From: CAYJLC01 sp964370735
Lineage (GTDB): Bacteria; Bacillota; Clostridia; Oscillospirales; Butyricicoccaceae
Reading direction: 5' to 3'
DNA: 11,425 nt
NCBI GenBank assembly: GCA_964370735.1
Contig: CAYJLC010000059.1
Location: forward strand, 1 to 11,425
Below the pieces are notes generated by a model. That model did no database searches and was not told the origin of the DNA. It worked only from the letters and a program-made list of their open reading frames with translations. Below are positions 1 through 6,753 of this stretch, one piece after another. Made by a program: the position numbers and the translations under genes. How positions within the stretch are numbered: the first letter of the stretch is position 1; every line of letters starts with the position of its first letter.

Positions 1-3
1 GTC

Positions 4-32
4 TTGAAAAAATTCAAAAAATAGAGTACAAT
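4..32 (+). promoter_or_regulatory. Sigma-A-type promoter of the murD operon
   Basis: A -35 box TTGAAA (4-9) and a -10 box TACAAT (27-32) are separated by exactly 17 bases, each matching the sigma-A consensus at five of six positions. Transcription would begin near base 39-40. This leaves a leader of about 25 nt before the ATG at 64 and supports that start over the ATG at 46. Confidence 0.7.
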
Positions 33-63
33 AATAGATAAGTGAATGAACAAGGAGGGGAAT

Positions 64-1398
64 ATGACAAAATTTAATAGCAAGATAAAAGAGTTTTGTG
101 GTAAAAGTGTTGACGTTATTGGTATGGGTGTTAGCAATTTGCCATTTATAAAATTACTTTGTGAAAATAATGCGAAAGTTACTGTTTTAGATAAAAATGT
201 TAATTTAGATAAGAGTTTGCTTTCTGGTTTTGATGTAAATTATGTTTTAGGCGATGATTATTTAGAACATCTGAAATCGGAAATTATCATAAGGACACCA
301 GGGCTTAATCGCTTTAATAAAAAGCTTGTGATGGCTGAAAATAACGGTAGTATAATCACGTCAGAAATGGAGCTATTTTTCGAGGTTTGTCCGACAAAAA
401 TAATTGCGATTACTGGCTCGGAAGGCAAGACGACAACATCGACCTTGATTACGAAAATGCTTGAAGATGCAAATTATAAAGTGCATTTAGGTGGAAATAT
501 TGGCAAACCATTGCTTTGTGATGTGCCATTTATGAATGAAAACGATATTAGCGTGGTCGAACTTTCATCTTTTCAGTTAATGTCGATGAAACAAAGTCCG
601 AATATCGCAGTTATTACTAATTTAACACCAAATCACTTGGATATGCATAGCTCTATGGATGAATATCGTGTTGCGAAAGAGAATATTTTCAAATATCAGA
701 CAGAAAATGATGTTTTAATAACAAATTTTGATGACGAAATTACTGCAAAATATATTTCTAAAGGCAAAACTTTAGGTTTTTCAGATGAAAAGGGCGATGC
801 GTTTTATAAGAATGGCGAAGTCTATATAAATGATGAGCCATTTTTGGAAATATCAGATATTCGCATAGTCGGAAAACACAATGTTTCGAATTATATGGCG
901 GCTATTTTAGCAACTTTAGGCTTAGTTTCGAGAGAAAATGTTATAAATGTAGCGAAAACTTTCGCAGGAGTTGAACATAGAATTGAATTTGTGCGTGAAC
1001 TTGATGGTGTGAAATATTATAATGATAGTATCGGCACAAGTCCGACAAGGACTATCGCAGGGCTTAATGCGTTTGACCAAAAGGTGATTTTAATAGCTGG
1101 TGGGTATGATAAAAAAATACCATTTGAGCCACTTGCGCCTGTTATTTCTGAAAAAGTGAAAACGCTTATTTTAGTTGGTGATACGTCGGATAAAATTGAG
1201 AAGGCTGTACGCGAATTTGATGGCGAATTAGATATTATTAAGTGCGATGATTTTTTATGCGCTGTTAATACTTCTCGCAAGGTGTCAAAAGAGGGCGATG
1301 TTGTATTACTTTCGCCATCGTGTGCTGCATTTGATTTGTTTAAGAATTTTGCCGAGAGAGGCAAAAAATTCAAAGAAATAGTAAATAATTTTAATTAG
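64..1398 (+). CDS. murD: UDP-N-acetylmuramoylalanine--D-glutamate ligase (MurD)
   Basis: This cytoplasmic Mur ligase uses ATP to add D-glutamate to UDP-MurNAc-L-Ala in peptidoglycan precursor synthesis. The 444-residue product has the usual MurD length and three-domain order. An N-terminal Rossmann-like uridine-binding segment carries GMGVSN near residue 20. The central ATPase domain has the P-loop GSEGKTTTS at about 118-126, the ELSSFQL motif near 166-172, NHLDMH near 190-195 and the presumed carbamylated lysine near 205. The C-terminal domain has HRIEFV (305-310), DSIGTSPT (321-328) and the MurD-typical LLSPSCAAFDLFKNFAERG stretch starting near 415. An upstream in-frame ATG at 46 exists, but AAGGAGGGG (52-60) lies between the two and is correctly spaced only for ATG 64, so I chose 64. 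It is the first gene of an operon with three aminopeptidases, outside any visible cell-wall gene cluster. Confidence 0.95.
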   Translation: MTKFNSKIKEFCGKSVDVIGMGVSNLPFIKLLCENNAKVTVLDKNVNLDKSLLSGFDVNYVLGDDYLEHLKSEIIIRTPGLNRFNKKLVMAENNGSIITSEMELFFEVCPTKIIAITGSEGKTTTSTLITKMLEDANYKVHLGGNIGKPLLCDVPFMNENDISVVELSSFQLMSMKQSPNIAVITNLTPNHLDMHSSMDEYRVAKENIFKYQTENDVLITNFDDEITAKYISKGKTLGFSDEKGDAFYKNGEVYINDEPFLEISDIRIVGKHNVSNYMAAILATLGLVSRENVINVAKTFAGVEHRIEFVRELDGVKYYNDSIGTSPTRTIAGLNAFDQKVILIAGGYDKKIPFEPLAPVISEKVKTLILVGDTSDKIEKAVREFDGELDIIKCDDFLCAVNTSRKVSKEGDVVLLSPSCAAFDLFKNFAERGKKFKEIVNNFN

Positions 1399-1407
1399 GA
1401 GGAATAA

Positions 1408-2433
1408 ATGTTAGAGAAAGTTAAAAAACTTTGCAATGTGGACGGTGTTTCTGGTTTTGAGAAAAATGCATCAGAACTAGCTTTAGAAATGCTTACGCCA
1501 TTAGTTGACAAAGCGTATATTGATAAATTCGGAAGTGTTATCGGTTATAAATATTCGAAAAATCCGAATGCAAAAACGGTGATGTTAGATGCACATATCG
1601 ACCAAATTGGTTTTATGGTAACTGCAATTACGGACGAAGGATTTTTACGATTTACAAGTGTGGGTGGGGTAGACCCTCGTATGCTTTTAGCGACAGATGT
1701 TTTAGTTTTAGGCACAGAGCCACTTAGAGGTGTGATTTGTTCTACGCCTCCTCATGTTACTGCTGATTTTTCAAAATCAGTACCAGTTAGTGAGATGACT
1801 ATTGATATCGGTTTTCAATCAAAAGAACGCGCAATGGAGTTTGTAAAAATTGGTACACCGATAATATATGCAGACGAGGCATATCAAATTTCAAGCGATA
1901 GCATTACGAGCAAGGCGCTTGACGATAGGGCTGCGATTGGTTCGATTTTGCATACACTTGAAAAATTAAAAGATGTGGATACACCACTTAATATTGTGGC
2001 AGTGTTTAGTGGTACGGAAGAAGTTGGTGGACCTGGTTCTCAACTTGCAACTTTTGCTATAAAACCTGATTTTGCAATCGCTATTGACGTGACGCATGCT
2101 AAAACTCCAGACGCACCTCGCGAAGGAACTTTTGACATGGGCAAAGTTATAGTTTGCAAAGGTCCTAATATGCATAAAAAAATTACAGAGGACATTATTC
2201 GCGTTGCGAAAGCCTATGATATCGCTTATGATATTGAAGTTGAAGAAGGCGCAACGGGAACAAATGCAAGACATATACAAATCGTGCGTGATGGTGTTCC
2301 TGTGGCACTTTTAGGCATACCTTTGAAATATATGCACACTCAAATCGAGACTGTAAAGCTTTCTGACATTACAAATGTTGGCGAGTTAATGTATAGATAT
2401 ATCCAAAATTACAGGGAGGAAAATCATGCTTAA
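1408..2433 (+). CDS. M42 family metallo-aminopeptidase, first of three paralogs
   Basis: This is a 341-residue M42 (TET/CelM-like glutamyl aminopeptidase family) protein. Family members are cytosolic two-metal exopeptidases that usually form dodecameric tetrahedral particles and trim peptides from the N terminus. The active-site set is visible in order: H63 and D65 in DAHIDQIGF, bridging D172 in ALDDR, the catalytic pair E204-E205 in TEEVGGPGS, D227 in AIDVTHA and H310 in KYMHTQIE. The glycine-rich VGGVDPR segment near 85-91 is also family-typical. AGGAGG (1397-1402) overlaps the murD stop codon and sits 5 bases before the ATG, so translation is probably coupled. EEVGGPGS differs from EEVGLRGA in the other two copies, which may mean different quaternary packing or substrate choice. 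The exact specificity cannot be read from the sequence. Confidence 0.92.
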   Translation: MLEKVKKLCNVDGVSGFEKNASELALEMLTPLVDKAYIDKFGSVIGYKYSKNPNAKTVMLDAHIDQIGFMVTAITDEGFLRFTSVGGVDPRMLLATDVLVLGTEPLRGVICSTPPHVTADFSKSVPVSEMTIDIGFQSKERAMEFVKIGTPIIYADEAYQISSDSITSKALDDRAAIGSILHTLEKLKDVDTPLNIVAVFSGTEEVGGPGSQLATFAIKPDFAIAIDVTHAKTPDAPREGTFDMGKVIVCKGPNMHKKITEDIIRVAKAYDIAYDIEVEEGATGTNARHIQIVRDGVPVALLGIPLKYMHTQIETVKLSDITNVGELMYRYIQNYREENHA

Positions 2434-3439
2434 TCTAATAAAAACTCTTTGTGGTTTAGACGGTGTTTCTGGCGATGAAGAAAAAATTTGTGACTTTATT
2501 AAAAACGAAATAAAAGACCATGTTGACGACATGAGAGTAGATAATATGGGCAATTTAATCGCATTAAAAAAGGGCAAAAAAACACCAGAACAAAAATTAA
2601 TGGTGTGTGCCCACATGGATGAAGTAGGCTTTATTGTAAAACATATTTCAGACGACGGAATGCTTAAATTCGGATTTTGTGGTGGGATTGACCCACGAGT
2701 TGTTATCGGTAAACGCGTTCGTTTCGGCGATGTAAAAGGTGTTGTAGGCATCAAAGCTGTGCATCTTACTACTGCTGCTGAAAGACAAGTTTCGGTGAAG
2801 GCATCGGCGATGTATATCGATATCGGAGCAAAATCAAAAGCAGAAGCAGAGGGCAAAGTTTCTTTAGGCGACTTTGGAACTTTTGATACTGAAGTTATTG
2901 AATTTGGCGATGGAATGCTTAAAGCTAAGGCTATCGACGACAGATTTGGTTGCGCACTTATGATAAAACTGTTGAAAACTGAGCTTGAGTATGACACATA
3001 TTTTTCGTTTAATGTGCAAGAAGAAACAGGACTTCGTGGTGCTATGACTTCTGCTTTTAGCATAAATCCTGATGTGGCTATTATAATTGAAAGCACGACT
3101 GCTGCTGATTTAGCCGACATAAAAGGTGCGAAGAAAGTTTGCAAAGTAGGCGATGGTGTTGCACTATCATTTATGGACAGGTCGACGATTTATGACAGAG
3201 AAACTTTCATTAAAGCGACAGAGCTTGCCGATAAATATGGCATAAAATATCAAGTGAAATCGCTTGTTGCTGGTGGAAATGATAGCGGTGCAATCCATAA
3301 GTCGAAAGACGGAGTTAAAACGGTTGCGTTCTCTTTACCAACAAGGTATTTGCACACTGGTGTTTCGGTTGGAAAAGTTACAGATATGGAAGAAATATAC
3401 AAATTACTGGAAGTTTTTGTGAAAGAAGGTATTAAATAA
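2426..3439 (+). CDS. M42 family metallo-aminopeptidase, second of three paralogs
   Basis: This 337-residue M42 peptidase has H63 and D65 in CAHMDEVGF, the bridging aspartate D171 in AIDDRFG, the catalytic pair E199-E200 in QEETGLRGA and H310 in RYLHTG. The ligand that is Asp in the flanking paralogs (AIDVTHA, ATDVTCT) is Glu here (E222 in IIESTTAAD); some M42 proteins carry Glu at this place, so activity is still likely. The usual H-x-P-x-E after the last histidine reads HTGVSV, without the glutamate. The start codon lies 8 bases inside the end of the preceding gene and has GGGAGG at 2414-2419, so translational coupling is likely. It resembles the first copy at its N terminus (LCGLDGVSGDE versus LCNVDGVSGFE). 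Confidence 0.92.
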   Translation: MLNLIKTLCGLDGVSGDEEKICDFIKNEIKDHVDDMRVDNMGNLIALKKGKKTPEQKLMVCAHMDEVGFIVKHISDDGMLKFGFCGGIDPRVVIGKRVRFGDVKGVVGIKAVHLTTAAERQVSVKASAMYIDIGAKSKAEAEGKVSLGDFGTFDTEVIEFGDGMLKAKAIDDRFGCALMIKLLKTELEYDTYFSFNVQEETGLRGAMTSAFSINPDVAIIIESTTAADLADIKGAKKVCKVGDGVALSFMDRSTIYDRETFIKATELADKYGIKYQVKSLVAGGNDSGAIHKSKDGVKTVAFSLPTRYLHTGVSVGKVTDMEEIYKLLEVFVKEGIK

Positions 3440-4425
3440 TGATTTTTGAATTAACTAAAAAAATATGTTCGGCTTATGGTCCGTCTGGCAGAGAAAACAC
3501 TGTATCAGAGGTTATCAAAGCTGAGATTAAAGACTATGTAGACGAAGTTTATAACGATACAATGGGCAATTTAATTGCTAGAAAAAAAGGCACTGGAAAG
3601 AAAATCATGCTGTCGGCTCACATGGATTCAATAGGATTTGCTGTAAGTTTTGTTGAAGACGAAGGATTTTTGCGTTTTGGTGCAATCGGTGGACTTTCGA
3701 AAGAAGATGTTGCAAACGTTCCTGTTAAATTTGAAAATGGTGTTCGTGGGGTTGTTTCTTATGGCGACGAGAAAAAATGGTCGGAACTAACTTTATCTGA
3801 TTTTTATATCGATATTGGTGCAAAAAATAAAGAAGAAGCATTAAAACTTGTGCGTCCTGGTGATTTTGCTGTGTATGCGAACGAACATTTCACTCAAGGT
3901 GACATCATTGTTGGTCCATATATGGACGATAGAATTGCGTGTGTTGTACAAATTTTAGCGATAAAAGAAGCAAAACCAACTGAAAATGATGTGTATTATG
4001 TATTCTCAACTCAAGAAGAAGTTGGACTTCGTGGTGCTACAACGGCAGCTTATGCGATAAATCCTGATTACGGAATTGCAACCGATGTTACTTGCACAGG
4101 TGACACTCCTGAAACGAAAATGAAAATGGAAGTTAAGCTTGGTGAAGGCCCTTGTGTGAAAATTATGGATAGATCTGTAATTTGCAACAAAGAAGTAAAG
4201 GATATTTTATACAAAGCTGGTGCTGATTTAGACATGAAACTTCAAGAAGAAGTGCTTTTATTCGGTGGAACTGACACTGCGGCTATGCAAAGAACTCGTG
4301 AGGGTGCTTTAGCTGGTGCGATTTCTATCGGAACAAGATATATCCATACTCCTTGCGAAATGGTGAGCATTACTGACGTTACTGAAAGTGCGAAACTTTT
4401 GGCTCATGCTATCACTTTAATATAG
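3439..4425 (+). CDS. M42 family metallo-aminopeptidase, third of three paralogs
   Basis: This 328-residue M42 peptidase has all ligand positions present: H61 and D63 in SAHMDSIGF, D163 in YMDDRIA, E193-E194 in TQEEVGLRGA, D216 in ATDVTCTGD and H303 in TRYIHTPCE. The last of these keeps the family H-x-P-x-E form. Its ATG shares one base with the stop of the preceding gene (TAATG), with AAGAAGG at 3423-3429 as ribosome binding site. The family is intracellular and no signal peptide is present. Three adjacent paralogs with coupled starts suggest that they are made in fixed proportion; M42 paralogs in archaea such as Pyrococcus horikoshii can co-assemble in mixed particles, and the same here is inference. 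Confidence 0.92.
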   Translation: MIFELTKKICSAYGPSGRENTVSEVIKAEIKDYVDEVYNDTMGNLIARKKGTGKKIMLSAHMDSIGFAVSFVEDEGFLRFGAIGGLSKEDVANVPVKFENGVRGVVSYGDEKKWSELTLSDFYIDIGAKNKEEALKLVRPGDFAVYANEHFTQGDIIVGPYMDDRIACVVQILAIKEAKPTENDVYYVFSTQEEVGLRGATTAAYAINPDYGIATDVTCTGDTPETKMKMEVKLGEGPCVKIMDRSVICNKEVKDILYKAGADLDMKLQEEVLLFGGTDTAAMQRTREGALAGAISIGTRYIHTPCEMVSITDVTESAKLLAHAITLI

Positions 4426-4432
4426 GTGCAAA

Positions 4433-5668
4433 ATGATTTCACAAAAAACATTAGATTTTGGGGCAGAAATTCACAAGAAAGTACGCCCTTATTTTGAAAA
4501 AATAGATGAAAATGCAGAATTTAACACAAGAAAAGTGCTAAATGCATTCAGAAAATACAGAGTGTCAGAAGTTATGCTTTTAGGCACAACTGGATATGGA
4601 TATGACGATGTTGGTCGAGATACTTTAGATAAAATTTATGCAGATATTTTTGGCGCTGAGTCTGCTCTTGTTCGTATAAATTTTGTAAATGGTACGCATA
4701 CAATTGTGACGGCTCTTTTCGGTTGTTTAAAAACTGGTGATACGCTTTTATCGGTGACAGGTGCTCCTTATGACACGCTTTTAACGACAATTACAGGCGA
4801 TAAGCATGGTTCGTTTAAATCGTATGGAATTGGCTATAAACAAGTGGATTTTATAAATGAAATCGATTACGATGGCATTAAAGTTGCGATTTTAGCAGAC
4901 GAAACTATCAATACAGTTTTTGTGCAACGTTCAAAGGGGTATGCTGAAAGGCTGACTTTGTCTTGTGAAGAAATTGGAAAAATTTGTGCGTTTGTCAAAG
5001 ACATTCGACCTAATATTAGCGTATTAGTTGATAACTGCTATGGTGAGCTTGTAGAGAAAATTGAGCCTACGGAAGTAGGTGCAGATATTGTTTGCGGTTC
5101 ACTTATCAAAAATATCGGCGGTGGTCTTGCTCCAACTGGTGGTTATATCGCTGGACGCGCTGATTTAGTAGAAAATGCATCGTATAAACTTACTGCACCT
5201 GGAATTGGTACAGAATGTGGAGCGACATTATTTAATAATCGAGCACTTTATCAAGGGCTATTTTTAGCGCCACATACGACAGCGCAAGCGATAAAAACTG
5301 CAATTTTTGCAGCGCAAGCAATGGAAGATTTAGGCTACACTGTAAATCCTAAGCCGGAAGATGAGCGTTATGATATCATTCAAGCGATAAGCTTTTTTAA
5401 GAGAGAGCCTCTTCTTCGTTTTTGCGAGGGAATTCAGTCTGGTTCGCCAGTGGATTCGCATGTAACGCCAACGCCTTGGGACATGCCAGGGTATAACGAC
5501 CAAGTTGTTATGGCGGCTGGTGCGTTTATTCAAGGAGCATCAATCGAACTTTCGGCAGATGCTCCAATGCGTGAGCCATATACTTGCTTTATGCAAGGTG
5601 GTCTTACTTATGAAAGTGGAAAAACAGGAATTTTAATCGCTGTCGATAAAATAACTGGAAATATTTAA
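4433..5668 (+). CDS. Methionine gamma-lyase family protein (PLP-dependent, 'aluminium resistance protein' family)
   Basis: This 411-residue fold-type I PLP enzyme belongs to the PF06838 family, annotated as methionine gamma-lyase-like or aluminium resistance protein; Bacillus subtilis YnbB is a relative. Family-typical stretches are LGTTGYGYDDVGRD (50-63), the residues after VRINFVNGTHT (80-90), and VTGAPYDTL (108-116). VLVDNCYGE (197-205) places the PLP-ring aspartate at D200, and GSLIKNIGGGLAPTGGY (222-238) places the Schiff-base lysine at K226. The C terminus carries HVTPTPWDMPGY. The gene starts 7 bases after the third peptidase stop, with only a weak AGGTG (4424-4428), and is last in the operon. 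A role in sulfur amino acid breakdown downstream of peptide hydrolysis fits, but the substrate of this family is poorly established. Confidence 0.88.
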   Translation: MISQKTLDFGAEIHKKVRPYFEKIDENAEFNTRKVLNAFRKYRVSEVMLLGTTGYGYDDVGRDTLDKIYADIFGAESALVRINFVNGTHTIVTALFGCLKTGDTLLSVTGAPYDTLLTTITGDKHGSFKSYGIGYKQVDFINEIDYDGIKVAILADETINTVFVQRSKGYAERLTLSCEEIGKICAFVKDIRPNISVLVDNCYGELVEKIEPTEVGADIVCGSLIKNIGGGLAPTGGYIAGRADLVENASYKLTAPGIGTECGATLFNNRALYQGLFLAPHTTAQAIKTAIFAAQAMEDLGYTVNPKPEDERYDIIQAISFFKREPLLRFCEGIQSGSPVDSHVTPTPWDMPGYNDQVVMAAGAFIQGASIELSADAPMREPYTCFMQGGLTYESGKTGILIAVDKITGNI

Positions 5669-5675
5669 TAAAATC

Positions 5676-5707
5676 AAAACCTACTTTCGTTTGAAGGTAG
5701 GTTTTTT
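5676..5707. terminator. Bidirectional intrinsic terminator between convergent genes
   Basis: A 13-bp stem pairs 5676-5688 with 5693-5705 (one G-T wobble) around the 4-base loop GTTT. It is followed on the plus strand by a T run (5702-5707). On the minus strand the matching arm runs into GGTTTTGATTTTA. It therefore ends both the murD-peptidase operon and the small minus-strand gene whose stop lies 8 bases away. Confidence 0.9.
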
Positions 5708-5714
5708 GTAAATA

Positions 5715-5933
5715 TTAAAGAATAGGTGCGATAATTGCGTCTTCGCCGTCGTTAAGTAGTCTTATATCTGCGATGACATTTAGTTGAAAAACAATATTTT
5801 CAAGCAAAAGGCTGATATATTCAATCTCACTAGCCGTTTTTCCTTCGCTAATGCTAAGCGCCAAAGCAGTGCTTGTAAAATAAATCAGCTTTTCTTCATT
5901 CGAGGAAAATTTACGCTCTTGACTTTCTTCCAT
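5715..5933 (-). CDS. Small hypothetical protein, 72 residues
   Basis: I do not recognise this gene with certainty. The product is acidic and probably a helical soluble protein: a charged N terminus (MEESQERKFSSNEEK), then alternating hydrophobic stretches LIYFTSTALALSI and YISLLLENIVFQLNVIADI joined by SEGKTASEIE. There is no signal peptide or obvious membrane segment. The pattern (helix, short 'S/T-x-x-E' turn, helix ending in ADIR) recalls the small Firmicute DUF6774-type proteins from memory; a profile search would be needed. Evidence that it is real: a good ribosome binding site GAAGGGTGG (5948-5940 on the minus strand) 6 bases before the ATG, a plausible promoter, and a terminator just past the stop. 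It diverges from the two-component operon and converges on the peptidase operon. Confidence 0.7.
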   Translation of the reverse strand: MEESQERKFSSNEEKLIYFTSTALALSISEGKTASEIEYISLLLENIVFQLNVIADIRLLNDGEDAIIAPIL

Positions 5934-5953
5934 GAAACACCACCCTTCAGTCT

Positions 5954-5983
5954 ATAATATGCAATTTGTTAAAAATATATGAA
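5954..5983 (-). promoter_or_regulatory. Candidate promoter of the small minus-strand gene
   Basis: On the minus strand a -35-like TTCATA (5983-5978) and a -10-like TATTAT (5959-5954) are 18 bases apart, just upstream of the GAAGGGTGG ribosome binding site. The -35 match is modest (4 of 6). Confidence 0.4.
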
Positions 5984-6014
5984 AAACTTACTATATTATT
6001 GTATGAAAGTGATA

Positions 6015-6043
6015 TTTAAAAAAAGTCAATAAAATGGTAGAAT
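6015..6043 (+). promoter_or_regulatory. Candidate promoter of the two-component operon (extended -10)
   Basis: TTTAAA (6015-6020) and TAGAAT (6038-6043) are 17 bases apart, and TG at 6035-6036 makes an extended -10. Transcription would start about base 6050, almost at the AAGGAGG ribosome binding site (6049-6055), giving a very short leader. An alternative upstream pair is TTGTTA (5966-5971) with TACTAT (5989-5994), also 17 apart, so the true start is open. Confidence 0.5.
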
Positions 6044-6063
6044 ATAATAAGGAGGATTAGTTT

Positions 6064-6753
6064 ATGTATAATATATTAGTAGTAGAAGATGAAAAAGATA
6101 TCGCAAAGGGGATTGAAAGCTATCTTTCTAATCAAGGATATAATGTTTTTTTAGCGTATAATGGCAAAGAAGCGCTAGAAATTTTAAAGGAAAATGAAAT
6201 AACTTTGGCAGTTGTCGACGTAATGATGCCTGTGATGAATGGTATAGATTTCGTTATAGAAGCTAGAAAAGAACACGTCTTTCCGATAATAATTCTTTCG
6301 GCGAAAAGTGAAGAGGCAGATAAGATAATCGCTTTAAACATCGGTGCAGACGACTATATTACAAAACCATTTAAACCACTCGAACTTTTAGCGAGGGTGA
6401 ATTCCTCTATTAGAAGATATAGAAAATATTCAACTGATGTCACGACAGAGCTTAATGTTTTGAAGTCTGGTGGACTTGAACTTAATATTGACACAAAAGA
6501 AATTACTGTCGATGGTGTTTTGCAAAAATTTACTCCGATTGAGTTTAAAATATTGCAATTCTTGATGACGAATATAGGAAAAGTATATTCTTCGGATGAA
6601 ATTTATGAAAATGTATGGAAAGAAAAGGCATTTAGTACAGAAACTATTATGGTACATATAAGAAAAATTCGCGAAAAAATAGAAGTTAATCCGAAAAAGC
6701 CAGAGTATTTAAAGGTGGTGTGGGGAGTTGGATACAAGATTGAAAAAATTTAA
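6064..6753 (+). CDS. VanR-like OmpR/PhoB-family response regulator
   Basis: This 229-residue cytoplasmic transcription factor is activated by phosphorylation. The receiver domain (about 1-120) shows the acidic pair E8/D9, the phosphoacceptor D52 in VVDVMMP, S79 in ILSAKS, Y98 and the invariant K101 in YITKPF. The DNA-binding winged helix covers about 130-229, with FTPIEFKIL (156-164), the recognition-helix region TIMVHIRKIREKIE (194-207) and the C-terminal KVVWGVGYKIEKI. Overall wording (IGADDYITKPFKPLELLARV, VWGVGYKIEK) resembles the VanR group, but no vancomycin-resistance genes are nearby, so VanR-like describes similarity only. The start is set by AAGGAGGA (6049-6056). The kinase gene overlaps its end, so the two form a cognate pair. 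Confidence 0.93.
   Translation: MYNILVVEDEKDIAKGIESYLSNQGYNVFLAYNGKEALEILKENEITLAVVDVMMPVMNGIDFVIEARKEHVFPIIILSAKSEEADKIIALNIGADDYITKPFKPLELLARVNSSIRRYRKYSTDVTTELNVLKSGGLELNIDTKEITVDGVLQKFTPIEFKILQFLMTNIGKVYSSDEIYENVWKEKAFSTETIMVHIRKIREKIEVNPKKPEYLKVVWGVGYKIEKI

Noticed and set aside
46..63. In-frame ATG at 46 as the murD start
   Set aside because: It would leave only about 6 bases of leader from the predicted promoter and place the AAGGAGGGG ribosome binding site inside the coding region; ATG 64 is correctly spaced from that site.
2386..3144. Long minus-strand frame opposite the second M42 gene
   Set aside because: It overlaps a clearly conserved gene, has no recognisable domain and has no supported start; it is a by-product of codon bias.
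5978..6008. Direct repeat TATGAAA (5978-5984 and 6002-6008) as a response-regulator binding site
   Set aside because: The 24-base spacing does not fit the usual 10-11 or 21-22 base phasing, and a 7-mer is common in such AT-rich DNA.
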